From contig NC_063071.1 in assembly GCF_022605165.1 (NCBI RefSeq), positions 1,550,001 through 1,614,000 of the forward strand: a stretch of DNA of 64,000 nt. The letters are read 5' to 3'. Origin of the DNA: Purpureocillium takamizusanense. Taxonomy: Eukaryota > Ascomycota > Sordariomycetes > Hypocreales > Ophiocordycipitaceae. The position numbers were made by a program, and so were the translations under genes. Each line of letters begins with the position of its first letter. The first letter of the stretch is position 1. This document shows, piece by piece, positions 19,885 to 31,954 of the stretch. The notes beneath the pieces are model-generated. The model worked only from the letters and a program-made list of their open reading frames with translations, searched no databases and was not told the DNA's origin.

Positions 19885-22709
19885 CGGCCGAGAAAGAAGA
19901 GAAGCAGAGAAGAGAGAGGATCTCCCATCACCCCCCTGGTCGCCGGGCGGCGACGGCGAAGGAACGCTTCATCAGTCCTCCTGTCGCCATCGTCTCGTCT
20001 CGTCTGCGAGGTGAGGTGAGGTGAGTCGAGTCGAGGTGAACCCGCATTAGTTCGTTCGTAGTAATACTGCCCCCAAGGCCCGTATCATCTCGGCCCCCTT
20101 GTCGCCAAGCTAGCTACGAAGGTAGCCAGTGACGCCTTTTCCACATCGTATTCTCTTTTTTTTTTTTTCGTACCCTTACTTCTCCGGCCGGATGCGGGCT
20201 TGGCATGGTTCGCCTGATCAGTCATCACTGGCCTCGTGCGTCGTTTCATCACCTTCTGGAAGCACTCACTCACTCTCTCACTCAGTCGTACAACTAAGCA
20301 CCTACGTACGAAGTATACGCAAGCGAAACTCTCTGTGTGTGTCGGGAAATCCTTTTGATCCCTGAAGCGACCCACCTCCAGCCGTGGCCGTGGGCGAGAA
20401 AGGTATTCTCCTGTTTCAAACAAGGCCCGTCGTTGGCAGACATGAATGTCGTCGCTTCCCAAGTACAATGGGACAATGGGATGGGGGCAATAGGATTCCT
20501 CGAGGCGTTTCATTTCCGAGACGGGGGGGAGGGGAGAGAGAGGATGTGGGCTTTGTACAACGGACAAGACACTATTTTGTCTTGGCTGTGCGCGCGCGTG
20601 GTGCGTGTCAGAGGAGTGCATGTACAATGTCTGGCTAGTAATGCTGCATTGCACTACACTGCCCTGCCCTGCCCTGCGCTACGCACGCGATACGCGACGA
20701 CATGGCCTCCTCCACTGTCTGACTTCGTAAAACCTCAGGTCCGTGGGCGTACTAACGTTAGTAGTAGTAGTACGTTACAGTATTAGTGCTAGCATATCTA
20801 AGGCAGTACTAGGGGACCGGTTTTCGTCTTTGTTCACGCCCCTCGTCTTCGACGATGCAAGACATGTCAAAACACGCGACGCGTTTTCTTTTGCATGTTT
20901 GCTCTGCTCTGCTCTTCCTTTCTTTTCTTTTGGGGGCCACTCTTTCTCGTGGCGTTTGGACCCTCCCATCTCCTCCTCCGCCTTCTGTCCTCACACACAC
21001 CCTCGCATCAAAGAATGGAGACTCCCGTGGGCACGCACGCACGCACACACACACACGCGCGCGGGCGCGGCGCGCGCTGAAAGCGGGGCTGCCGCCGCCG
21101 CCGAGGCGCGCAGTAATAACTGGCACTTATGCAAGGTACGGCCAGGACAGCGAAAGTCGCGGGAGTACGTGCGTCCGTGTGCGTCGCATCGTTTGTATGC
21201 AAGTACATCTACGTCCGTAGGTAGTCCATGACAGCACTCAACTCGGCTTCGCAACGACAAGTCGTGCTCGTTGGTGTGCATATGTATCTACAGTGAGAGG
21301 GCGTGTGTGTGCCGTGCAGGGTACGGATCACTCATTCGGCAGATGCGAGTGCCAAAAAAAAAAAAAGCACGCGAGAGACAGAGATCGAGAAGCAAAGGAA
21401 AATAGTGCGCACCACGCCGGTACTGCAGGTACGTGCATGGAACACGGAGAATAAAAGCCGAGAACAAGAACGAAGCACAGGAAGAAGAAGAAGAAGAAAA
21501 GAGAGATGGAGGGGCCAAGCCAAGCACGGAAGCCGAAACGGCGGGGGGGGGCTCGTGGCTGCAGGGCAAGGTGAGCGAGATGGCACCACCACCACTCCCA
21601 TGACGGGAGGACAGACGAAGAGGCAAGGGGAAGGAAAATGAAGAAGCGAGATATTATGGGATGATGCTGAGAGCAACAAAGGCGGGCCGGCCGGCCAGCC
21701 ATCCGGCGGCGGCGGCGGCGGCAGGTGGTGGTGGCCATGGTGATTGATGGTGCCTCACCGTCCGCTTACCTGACGACGACGCACACCGTGGTGGGAGCCA
21801 TCCTGTGCTACGCCAGTCGCCACGTTGTGATATTGACAGTGTGCTTAATATATCTCACGCAGGCCCCTGCAAGGCACTGATAACCCGTCACTTTTCGTCA
21901 CTTTTTTTTTCCTTTTTTCGCCTTGGGCCCTCTCTCTTTCTCTCTCTGTCGCTCGCTCTCCCTGGCTGGCTGGCTGGCTGGGGCTCCTGCACCCTGCTGC
22001 CGCTGTCCGTCAATCTCTCACGCGCACCTCTGCGCTCGTTGATTTCCCATCTTTCAGCTGCAAGGCAACAGACGAGCGGAGTAACGAGCACGCAGGGGTG
22101 GGTGGGCGGGTGGACGCGGGCAGACGGGGGCTCGAGGAGGAGGACGAGGGGGAAGAGAGAGGAGGAGAGTAGTGTTGCGGCTTCTGCGGCTGGTTTCTTG
22201 CCGGAAGTCTTTTTTTTTTCTGTTGGAGCGACGACGAACCAGAATGATGATGTGGTGCTGGTGGTCCAACGGAATACGTACATAGTACAGTATGGAGCCA
22301 GTCAGACCCCGGGGTGAGTAAGTGCAAGGTGCATGACGGAGCGCAAATGAGCCGTGCGACTACCACCATGTAAGTCAGTTTTTGTTGTACGCCGTGCGTG
22401 ATGCCCGCCCGCCCGCCCGCTCCAAGTATATATGTATGTAGTTACTCCGTGCATGACGACGGATGCCGCGCGCGGGTAATGAGAGGAGGGGCCATGATGA
22501 GTGAGCCGGGAGCCCATCTGCGTCCATGATGAGATAACTCCTAACGGGAGAGAGTGGGAAACGTCAACACCACCATGTCACGGACCCGGTCCTGGCACGA
22601 ACGCTCGCGGCGGCGGCAATCGGCCATCCGAACCGGCTCGTGTGTTCCAGATCTCCTCCCCATCCCCATCCATCTCGACTCCTGTGCCGTGCCGTGGGCT
22701 GGTGCGTAC

Positions 22710-22739
22710 TAGTAGTAGTAGTAGTAGTAGTAGTAGTAG
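22710..22739 (+). repeat. (TAG)10 microsatellite
   Basis: Ten perfect TAG units. The repeat puts stop codons in one plus-strand frame, so it cannot be coding in that frame. Confidence 0.9.
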
Positions 22740-23296
22740 AACATGGCTGTGCCCTGGACGGACATCCCCAAAGACAGAAGACGCTTCTGGCATCATCCCG
22801 GGAGACATGGCGCGAACGCCCTCTTCCTCTCTCTACCTACCGGCACACGCACAGCACAGTATATGGCATCAAGTACCTACCTACCTCCCTACACTTACAT
22901 GCTGTACGTAAGGTATCTAGGCACCTAGAACGTAGAAGCGTCACCGGCCCCAACGGCGCACGCGCCTAACAAAGCCTCCACCCAGATGCTCCCCAGCAGT
23001 CGCAACGACGACGACGATGACTACTGCACAGCGACATGGCTACGCGCACGCAACTCAACTCGACAGCAAGACGTACAGTACTAATGTACGGACGAACAGA
23101 CCACTGCCAGGGACAAGAACAAGAGGGCAACAGTTACCACCACCCGTTCAGCATCCCACATCCCCTATACCTACGAAGGTACGTTAGTAACTAGCTCTTT
23201 CCCCCCTCTCTCCCCGCCAACCGCCACCCGCCACCCGCCAGGCAGCTGGCCGGACAGCCGCCAACACCACCACCACAACCACCACCACCAAAAAAG

Positions 23297-23308
23297 CCCC
23301 CCCCCCCC
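23297..23308 (+). repeat. Poly-C run (12)
   Basis: Twelve C following an ACC-rich purine-poor segment (23264-23290). It lies in the gene desert. Confidence 0.8.
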
Positions 23309-23520
23309 ATATCCACCTCACCGTCCGTCATCACCCTCCCCACCACCACACAACACCCACATACACACACGCGCGTGCGCAAAGACCACCACCGCCCGCC
23401 GCGCGTTGACCACCTCACCGCACCGCACTCCATAACACACAGTACTACTTTAGTACTTACTGCGAGGGACCCACAGGCATTGTGCGGGCTCCCCTTCCCC
23501 ATGTACTCCCCTCTCGCAGC

Positions 23521-23546
23521 GTGCGTGCGTGCGTGCGTGCATGCAT
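23521..23546 (+). repeat. Alternating purine-pyrimidine GTGC/ATGC repeat
   Basis: GTGC units followed by ATGC units make an almost perfectly alternating purine-pyrimidine stretch, the kind that can adopt left-handed DNA. A second ATGCATGC word sits about 30 bp downstream. Confidence 0.6.
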
Positions 23547-23655
23547 GTAGAGATGAGTACAGTACGTATCTCCATGCATGCATGTACCCCAGACAGCTGT
23601 CAATCAACTCGATGCCGACAAGCGCGCGCCACAGGCACCAAATAAAGCGCCCGCC

Positions 23656-23681
23656 CACTCACTCACTCACTCACTCACTCT
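23656..23681 (+). repeat. (ACTC)6 microsatellite
   Basis: Six perfect ACTC units plus partial flanks, immediately before CTAACCCAACCC. Confidence 0.85.
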
Positions 23682-23730
23682 CCAACCTAACCCAACCCAA
23701 GCCGCAAGCCCAACAACCCGGCCAGCAAGG

Positions 23731-23777
23731 CAATCAATCAATCAATTCATCCATCAATCAATCAGTCAGTCAATCAA
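23731..23777 (+). repeat. Imperfect (AATC)n / (AGTC)n repeat
   Basis: About eleven 4-base units, mostly AATC with TCATCC and AGTC variants. The divergence suggests an older array than the neighbouring ACTC array. Confidence 0.75.
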
Positions 23778-24682
23778 CACGCAGCCAGTGCCCGCCGCGA
23801 ATAAACCACGCATGCCCGACCGTATTGTCCACGCTCGGCACTCACTCGTTGTAGGCGCAGTACCTCGTACAGTACTCTCTGTCTCGGTCGATCCACCAAG
23901 TTACTACACTTGTACGTGGAAGGAACCGAGAGGAAAATAAATCGCGCGTGCTCGCGACCAAAAGACACTGAGAAAAAAAAACCAGTCAGAGACAGGCATG
24001 TTCCGTCGTCGTCCTCCTCCTCCTCCTTTGCATGGGCCTGGCGTCATGTGCGTCTCAGTGCGTCGCACAACAAAATATGCACGCAGTGTCCCGACGCCTC
24101 AGTCATGGCCGTCAAGTGTTCGTCGACAGGGTGTGCCGAGATGACCATGTTTCACGGCTCGCCAGCCGCGGCCGCCGACACCGCCCAACGCTCCCCCACC
24201 AAACATCCCCGGCAAGCCAGGTCACCGGGGTCATCTACTACTACATGCACGGCGCTGCACCTTGTACCACGCAAATGGTCGAATGTTTGTGTGTGTGTGG
24301 AAATGAACAAAACGTGTCTTGGTATCGTGGCTGCTATGAACAATCTGTTCGGCCGTGCCCGCCTGCTCCCGACGCCGTTTCCCAAAGAAGTGCCACACAC
24401 AACGCCCCTCAAGGCCGGTGGCCTGATGACTCCCAAAATAAAATAAGATAAAATGCCCCATTGCCATGTTGAACGCCGTGTAGTCCCAATGATTCCCCCC
24501 GGGAAGCCCCCCAAACCCGGTGTCCGTGCCCGTGCCTGCGCCGCTAGCCCAGAACCGGCCGTGATTGTAGAGAGTCCATGCTCATTAAGAAGCCGCCGGT
24601 GCTGTTATGCCCAAAGAAAAACAATACGCGTGTAGAAGTGAGGACGTGCTCCCATGTCGTAGGTGGCGCCGCCGCGACGCGG

Positions 24683-25849
24683 TCACGCTCTGATGCTTCG
24701 CGGTCGGCTCATGGACAGCCCGCTTCGAAATCGGCTCCTGTGCGTGCTGGGCGATGATGGCGTTGTGCTCTCGGTCCTCGGGGTGGCCTCTGCGTTCCTC
24801 TTGGCGCCCCGCATGATGTCCTGGTAACTGGTAGGCGCTTGACTTCTGGGGCTGGGCGACGCCTCGCGCGGCGACAGCGCCACCTCCTCTTCGCCCAGCT
24901 GCGCCATCGGCGAGAGTTGCAGCGAGAGGCTCTCGCGGTGACTACCGTCTACCTGGTTGAGCATCGGGCGGCTTCGCTTCTTGACCAGGCTGAGCGTCTT
25001 CCTCAGCATGCCCGTCGGCGTTTTCGGCTGCGTCCGTGCCGAGTCGGGCTCCTCGGCCTCGGCCACCTTGGGCGCAAATGGATCAATGGTGAGAAACGTC
25101 GGCCGCTTCTTTTCCAGCGTCTTGGGCTTCATGCTGCTTGACCTGGGCGGATGCAGTAACAATGTGGACGAGGACGAAATGGATCGGGTGCGGAAAAGTG
25201 CCGTCGGTTCTGTCGACGTGCGTACAATGCCTGTGGACGGCCGCCGCGAGCTCGAACTGGCCGAGCTGGTCGAGGCGGGTGTCGTGGACCTCGGCGGGAG
25301 CTCGACGATGGAAGGGCGGCCGTGAAAGACGACGGTCACGATGCGGGCCGTGTCCTCGTGGCTGGTCCGCGAGGAGGCCGACCGCTGGGACTGCTCGCTG
25401 TCCGAGTCGAGCTCGTCAAAGTCGGAAAAGTCGTCTGCCGAGGACGAGGCGTCTTCTTCGGACGAGAGGTAGACCTGGTGAGGAGCGGCGTGGGGTAGCA
25501 TGGGCCTCTCTTCGGGAGCGGCCTTTTGCGGCAGCGAGGAGAGCAGCCTTGAAGCGCGCAGAGCGCTCTTGGCCGGCAGGGCAGGGGCGGCGAGCCCGTC
25601 TTCGAGGTGCGGCAAGGAAAGCATCTCGTCGGTGTCTGGTCGTGGCGAGTCTGCAACGGTGGAATCGGCAGCGGCGGTAGTAGCTGCAAGAGACTCGACG
25701 CCTGGACGAGCTTGTTGGGTTTCGGCGGGCGAGGGAGACATGGCGGAGTCGGGTCTATAAGAGAGGCCGTCCGGTTGCAGCGCGTTAATGGGCTGCTGAG
25801 GACGCGGAATGGAATCGACAGCCCCCCTCGGCGGATCCACCGACGGCAT
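24683..25849 (-). CDS. Serine-rich protein of unknown function
   Basis: Single exon of 388 residues from the ATG at 25849; the frame stays open upstream to 26083, but that part has no protein-like character. I do not recognise a named domain. Visible: a Pro/Ala-rich N-terminus; a Ser/acidic patch around residues 128-154 (VYLSSEEDASSSADD, then FSDFDELDSD), a good casein-kinase-type substrate; the ordered-looking segment TARIVTVVFHGRPSIVELPP near 168-186; a Ser-run region; a basic stretch with MLRKTLSLVKKRSRP; and a C-terminal block PTSYQDIMRGAKRNAE before an Arg/Ser-rich end. The protein is probably largely disordered and phosphorylated. No signal peptide or membrane segment is seen. Such proteins are widespread in sordariomycetes as far as I recall. 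It is the only gene between two deserts of about 7.5 kb. Confidence 0.75.
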   Translation of the reverse strand: MPSVDPPRGAVDSIPRPQQPINALQPDGLSYRPDSAMSPSPAETQQARPGVESLAATTAAADSTVADSPRPDTDEMLSLPHLEDGLAAPALPAKSALRASRLLSSLPQKAAPEERPMLPHAAPHQVYLSSEEDASSSADDFSDFDELDSDSEQSQRSASSRTSHEDTARIVTVVFHGRPSIVELPPRSTTPASTSSASSSSRRPSTGIVRTSTEPTALFRTRSISSSSTLLLHPPRSSSMKPKTLEKKRPTFLTIDPFAPKVAEAEEPDSARTQPKTPTGMLRKTLSLVKKRSRPMLNQVDGSHRESLSLQLSPMAQLGEEEVALSPREASPSPRSQAPTSYQDIMRGAKRNAEATPRTESTTPSSPSTHRSRFRSGLSMSRPRSIRA

Positions 25850-27143
25850 GGAGCGGTGACGTTTCCCTTTGCTCGAGGAGACCGTGAGACAGGCAGTCGC
25901 GTGGTTGGGTCGTGGATGGGCGTCCGTCGGCAAGGCGTGTGTGCGTGGAGGGCGTGTAAGCGAGTGATGTCGTGGGCAGCCCTTGGTAGCGTCGACGCCG
26001 CGCAAAGGGGTACTGCAGCAAGGAGCTCGAATGAAGGAAGGTCGCGAAGCGCAAGACCAAAGGGAGAAAGAGTGGAAGGGCACAGGAATGTTTCAAGCCC
26101 GGGGCGGGGACGGTCAAGTATGTAAAAGGGACTGACGGCGGTGGTGGTGGTGGTGGTGTGGTGTGGTGTGGCAGAGATAATGGCTGTGGTGGCATGGCAT
26201 GTTCCAGTTTCCACCTCCTGGCATTCTCCCAACGGTGCGTGGGTGCCACCGCTCGCACTGGGTACGACAGGGGCAGGGCCTAGCGCGGTGGGCTCGGGCA
26301 GGGGCCGCTGGGCTGGGCTGGGCTTCAAGCTCGAGTGCCCCCCCCCCCCTGCCCGCCCGGCTCCTCTCAACAGACCTTCAGTGAGGGTTGCTGCTCCCCT
26401 GTGCGGCCCCGCCGCCCGCACATTGGATTTCAAGGTTGGATTCGCCGGCCCCGTTCTGTTCGGTGCTGCGCGCTGGGCAGCGGGCCGTTCAGGGCACGCA
26501 CGAGAGCAATGGATCCACGAGTCCATTGGGGGCGCGCCGCCACTGTCGGGGGAGGGGGGTGTTGGATGCCTGGCCTGGGGGCCGTGAGCGGACAACAGAT
26601 TGCTGCTGCTGCTGCCATACTTGTGAAGGCCCTTTCACTTCACTTCAGTTCATTCTTCGTGTGCACCCCTGCGCAGGCGGCCCCTCGAGCGTCACGCGCC
26701 GGCGCCGGGAGGGGCGACGGCCAGGCTTGGCTCGTTTCAAGTGCATTGCACTGCTTTTGCTCGATCCATCCCACATGGTCTGGTTCTGCCCGTCGTCGGG
26801 TCATGACTTTGTCCTGGCGCCCCATTGTCGCTGACGTCTGGCGCAAACCTTCGCATGCGATAAAGAGGCCTTCCATGGTCCTGGTGCCCGCAACCCAATC
26901 TCCTCAACTGCCCCGTAGTCGCCCGTAATGTAAGTTTCGTTCGTACCTGTACAGTGCCGTTGGGAGCGAGGCTGGTCAGCTCCGAACCCGGTTCTGGCCC
27001 CCCCAAAAAAGACGCGGCCGCGCTCAGCCAAGGCATCCCCGATCCAGCCAGCGCCATCCGGCAGGATCACCACCCGACCTCGTCGCCGCTGCACGCCTGC
27101 ACCATATCATCATCATCATCAGCCGCCACCGCCCTCTCGCTCG

Positions 27144-27163
27144 CATCCATCCATCCATCCATC
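27144..27163 (+). repeat. (CATC)5 microsatellite
   Basis: Five perfect CATC units, preceded by a short ATC repeat near 27106-27120. Confidence 0.8.
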
Positions 27164-28625
27164 CCAACCCGTCCGAGGAGGGCTTGGAGGGCTCTCGCCT
27201 GGGCAACCCGCCGCGCCAATGGCAGCGCCCCGTGGCCACCAGGGGTGCCGCGACCGTCACTTTGGCTGCTCCACCATTCCAGCACGGGGCAGGGGACCAG
27301 CCCGTCGACCGCCCGCGGAAGCCCCAAGGCGCCTCTGCCTCTGTCTCTACCAGTCACGCAGACAGACGCCTTCGCCGTTCCGGCCCAAACCACATCCGCA
27401 CGCAGCGCCGACAGACAGGCGGCATTGGCATTGACGGCCGCCCATTGGATGCCGCCCACGAACTTCAATGTGCCAAGGAGATGGAAGCAGTGGCCAGGAG
27501 ATGGTCCCGTCGCTCTGCCTCCCCACGGCCGGCGTTTCGAGTCGCGCGCCTGTTGATGATCGACCGTCATGCAAGAAAACCGGGGGGGGCATCCTCCACG
27601 GCGATCCTCCTCAGGCCAAGGGTCGCCAATCTATCTGCCATCGGGGCCCGTCACCCCATCCCTCGTCAGGGCCTTTTTTTTTCGCTCGCGTGTTGCAGAA
27701 ACTCGCACTTCAGGTGAACCCCTTTCGAGAATTCCATGATGAGCCCGTACGACAGAGCACACAGTACGGAGCACTTGATCCTCGGTGCTGGCTCAAACCA
27801 ACCGGTCAGCCGTGGGGCCCCAAATTACGTAGCAGGGAAGGGGTTTGGCACTGTATCAGTCGAGAGGGCCGCTTTCGCTCCCAACGGCCGGCCGATCTTG
27901 CAAGCAATCCGGCTCCGCCGACCCTCGACGCCCGTTGTTAGCCGGAGCGTCGAAGCGTTGAGCCCTGCCTGCCTCGTGCAGCATCGCCTTTTGCCATGAT
28001 GCAGTCACCTCGTCGCAGCTGCAGTAGCCGTCGAGTTTTGCTTACGCCATGATCGACGTAATCACTCTTTTGGGGGACTCTGGTGCGGTCGTCATCTCTC
28101 GCAGGCCCTCCTAGACATCGGCCCTCATCTGTCGAGGGCGCACGGCGCGCCTGGAGGCCTACACCCGGTCCGGACCCCAAGAGCTGGTCATGACATGATG
28201 AGAATAAGCATCAACAAACTGCAGGCTACTGGCAGGTGCATTGGCGAAGAGGCGCCTCCACCACACACACCACTTTGGTGTCTCGTCGGCTCGTATCGCC
28301 ATGGGAGGCGACGACGAATGGCGGCGGCTCGCGTCCGAACCGGGTGAGTAGACCGACTTTTCCGCGAGTCGCACGCTGGCAGACGGAAGGCTCCAGCCGC
28401 CCTCGCATCGCAGCGCATAGCATGGCAGGGCCTGGCCTGGCCTGGCCTGGCATCGTGGGATGCCTCCGGATGTCGGGAGGGGTCCTGCCCTTGCGACGCC
28501 AGTGCCTGATGCGATGCGCCCTCGATGGCGGCACTACTGCTGCTGCGCTGCGATCCATCGTGGTGGTTGTGACGGCTCAGACACGAGGGACAAGCCAGGG
28601 CGTCTCGCCGCGCCACGGTGGTGAT

Positions 28626-28646
28626 GGTGGTGGTGGTGGTGGTGGT
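28626..28646 (+). repeat. (GGT)7 microsatellite, left arm of an inverted pair
   Basis: Seven perfect GGT units, extended to the left by imperfect copies from 28617. Complementary to the CCA array 66 bp downstream. Confidence 0.9.
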
Positions 28647-28712
28647 CACTGGCTGGACTGCCTTGGCTTGGGGCACTACTACTATTAGGTACTGTACTGT
28701 GCTATGCAGCAC

Positions 28713-28739
28713 CCACCACCACCACCACCACCACCACCA
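28713..28739 (+). repeat. (CCA)9 microsatellite, right arm of an inverted pair
   Basis: Nine perfect CCA units. Together with the GGT array at 28626 it can form a stem of about 21 bp or more with a 66-nt loop, in either DNA or RNA. Confidence 0.9.
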
Positions 28740-30951
28740 CAGCACCTGCTGCGAAACTCGGCGGTGCAAGTACCTGTCTGGTGGTCACAGTGCGCTGCCG
28801 CACATCGTCTCCTTGCGACAAAAAGGAGTCGCTCGCACTCGCCCCGGGCGCCGGCTCGCCCTTTGGCGGCAGGGTCGTCGGGTCGTATCAATCCCGTCAA
28901 ACGGGCTCGAGGATTGCCGCTGTCTGACGACGCACTCGCCCGACGGACGACGTCGCCAGTTCGTCTGAACATTGTCGGCCAGGAACCGCAATCAAACGCG
29001 GCTGATACTCGCAATGAACCAAGCCACCAAACCTGCCAACAACCAAGCAACCAGGATCGCTCTGACAATCGGCGCACACGTGGGACACGTGGGCGAGCGC
29101 TTTGACGTCGAAGAAATCCTGCCCGACTCCCCTGGTGCTTCCAAGTCTGCCTGTCCAGCAATGATGGTGGCCATCATCGTCTGTTCGTCGCCATGGTCGG
29201 CTGCCGAAACACAGCCGGCGACCACGAAGCCAAGATGGCGCCACGATACAGAGACGAAACGTCGTGGGCGCACGGCATCATCTGGCGGACGAGCCTCTGG
29301 TGGTGCAGACGCACTCGGCTCATCTCGTCGACTCTTGCACGCCGCTGCAGTCCATCCCCAGTCGTTGCACACAGTGGGTGGACATGCGACAGGGGCAGCG
29401 GTCTGAGGGTCAGGAGTACGTACCCACCATGGCGTCATGTTCATCTGCCGCTGTGGCACAGCAGGCGCCCCACATGCCCGATCCAGCGAGCTTCAGGCTG
29501 CGGCGAGAAGCTCCCCGCCCGCCGTGGTGTCCGTCGTCTGTGGGCCGCGAGAGTGGGGGACAGATGGTTGCAGCGCCACACAAGGCCCCCCCCACGATCG
29601 CTGGTGCAGAAGATGTCATGGGTGGCTGGAGCGTTGGCGCACCAGCCACGCTCCCGCATTCATGAGGTTCGAGTGTGTTGTTTCCTCTTGAGGAGAATGA
29701 GAGTTGGATCCCCTCGCCTCGCACTGCCCCGCAACACTGCGCCGCCGCCTGCTGTTGCTTCTTCGGACCCCCCTCCCCATCCCCAACCACGCCATGCGCG
29801 TTTCGGGCCTAGGCGATGCTTCTAAAAATGTGCATCCCACTAATTCACAGTAATACTCGCGACCGCATGCCACACCTTTCTCTCTCCCTTCTCGGGGCTG
29901 GACGTCGCCTCAAGGAATTCTTATCCGAGTTTAAACACACACGCACAAAAGTACACTTTTGCCCTGGGTGCCCGCCGTACAGTGTAGTAATACACGGACG
30001 GCACTATACATCGGCAGCAAGATCTGCCGTTAAGCTCGCGACCGGCATCGGGTGGTTGGGCAAGCCCGCTGACATACCACGGCAGAACCTTATATAGGAC
30101 CCTGCAGTCACTAAGTCGGTCGGTCATACCTACAGCATGACCCCCGGGGCCCACTGCCGGCACGGATTATTTTTTGATTTTGATTTTTTTTTCCTACGAT
30201 GGACATTTTGTCGGATCGATCAGAGTTTGCGAGGCAGATAGACGAACGCCGAGGACCGCACGGGAGGGCCGGAGCGCGGGCAAGGTACCAACCACCACGG
30301 ACCGCCGCCCCTCCACTTCCTCCTCCTCCTTGTTGTTGTTCCCAAAGTACGCAACAGCACTGTGACGTGGTTTATCAGTATTGCGTGCCAAAAGAGCCTC
30401 CCTCTGGCCCCTTCCGCCTCTTTTTCGCGTTTTATGAGGTTCCGCGACGGCTTCCAGACCTCCCCTTCCTCCCCTGCTCGATGGGAAAATCTGCATGCCT
30501 GTGCGTTGCGTGTCTCGGGGCGGTTGTCTCGCGGCATGGGATGGGATATCATCGGATGGGGATGGGGCACGGGGAGGCGCGCGCAGGGAGAGGGGGGGCG
30601 CGGTTCGGGAGAAAAAGGGCGTGCGTGCATGCATATACATACATACATACATTCATACGATGCGCGTGCCCGCGGGCACAGACGAGAAACAGCCGGCTCG
30701 CGCGCACGACAAGAGACACAGGACAGATTACTACTACAACATATACGTATACGCACACCTACCTGGGAAAACCCCCCTCCATTGTGTCGGGTCGGGTCGT
30801 GTCAGGTCCGTGTCGTGTCGTTTTGTGTCAGGAAATACATATATACCTAATACGGCTGCTACTTACTTACTAACTAACATGCCCCATGCCAGTCGGCCAA
30901 CATAACAGACCGGGCGTAGGAGCCCGAAAACACAGCAAGGAAAAGAGAGAT

Positions 30952-30965
30952 GGGGGGGGGGGGGG
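30952..30965 (+). repeat. Poly-G run (14)
   Basis: Fourteen consecutive G in the second desert. Confidence 0.8.
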
Positions 30966-31346
30966 CACGACGACAGCAAGGTCGGCTGCTTTCTTTTACT
31001 ACTACTAATACATGAGGATGAAACCCGCACTAGCATTCCATCTGGTTTCGAGGTTTGTTCCTGCCATGCCTGCATCGCAAAACCACTCTTGGGAGACGCA
31101 TAGACATTTGTCCATCCTGCCTGCCTGTCTGCGCGTGTCTGCGCGCCCGCCGGCCGCCGCCCCGCATGGCACGAAAAAGAGGTAATATCATCTCCCGCGA
31201 TGCCCGCTCGTACGTAATAATTGACCGATGATGAAGAACGGCGGGCGCTGCAAGTAGCCGTGTGAAAGAGCGTCCGGGCGTCTTTCTCATGCGCCGGTCT
31301 CGGTGGCACGGTGACACGACAGACAGACGGTTTACACATACACACA

Positions 31347-31362
31347 CTCTCTCTCTCTCTCT
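31347..31362 (+). repeat. (CT)8 microsatellite
   Basis: Eight CT units in a longer pyrimidine-rich segment, which continues with GTCTCTCGCGC. Confidence 0.8.
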
Positions 31363-31751
31363 GTCTCTCGCGCTCCGTCCTACCCCCGCGCGCTCCGTCA
31401 GTGTCCCTCCTCCTCGTCCTCATCCTCCACTTTATTTCTTTCCTCTTGTGTAGATGCCGACATGTGTCTGTTCCCCATCCCATCCCCAGCCTCTCTCTGT
31501 CTCCCCCCTCCCGTTCGCCATGCAGCAAGGCCACCTCGCACAACAGGGTGGCACGACTTGGCTTCGGCTACGTACATGCAGTATCTCCAGAGCAACGCTA
31601 GAGTCTACAAGAGAAGAGAGGAGAAAGAAGGACAGGGAAACAATGACCTGCAGGCCGGTAGTATCTCGCCTGTGGCGTTTCGTTGTTTCCCTCCTCGCCT
31701 TCGCCCTCGCCCTCGCCCCCGCTCAGCCCGCGAAGCATGTGCGTGCGTGCG

Positions 31752-31791
31752 TAGTACGTATACTGTACGTACTGTACGTACGTACGTACAT
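31752..31791. repeat. ACGTACGT palindromic cluster
   Basis: A run built of GTACGTA and ACGTACGT words, interrupted by CT, that is nearly its own reverse complement. The flank contains further GTGCGTGC units. Confidence 0.6.
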
Positions 31792-31928
31792 GTGCCGTTG
31801 CATGATGCGCGTCAAAACAAGGCACCCGCCGGGCGGGCGGGCGGGCAGGGCAGGCGGTCGGGGCGGCCGTGAGCCGGGGCCCGGGGCCCGTGTGCATTGC
31901 CCACTCCTGTCGAAACGTCGCGGAGGGG

Positions 31929-31954
31929 TGTGTGTGTGTGTGTGTGTGTGTGTG
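31929..31954 (+). repeat. (TG)13 microsatellite
   Basis: Thirteen perfect TG units. Alternating purine-pyrimidine sequence. Confidence 0.9.

Larger units (their letters stand above)
17214..24682. other. 7.5-kb gene desert rich in microsatellites and homopolymers
   Basis: The flanking genes converge on this stretch, so no promoter is required here, yet it is far longer than the other convergent gaps in the window (44-490 bp). I read both strands and found no recognisable protein motif, no consistent exon-intron chain and no tRNA, snRNA or rRNA. It is full of short repeats: poly-A at 17810, poly-G at 19782 and 19869, poly-T at 20155 and 22208, TAG repeats at 22710, tandem 4-mers at 23521-23777, and many GTACGTA, TACCTAC and TAGTAC words. 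A long noncoding transcript or a fast-evolving gene is possible but not shown. Confidence 0.5.

Noticed and set aside
23656..23777. Short repeats that might be a CRISPR array or telomere tract
   Set aside because: Units are 4 bp, contiguous and without spacers, and telomeric TTAGGG is absent; they are ordinary microsatellites.
26335..26928. 197-codon ORF in the second desert
   Set aside because: Low complexity, with Pro and Arg codons from poly-C and GC-rich repeats; equally long frames on the other strand; no conserved features.
30199..30873. 224-codon ORF and overlapping frames around 30.2-30.9 kb
   Set aside because: The frames contain translated microsatellites (CATA and TTGTTG repeats) and show no domain, signal peptide or plausible introns.
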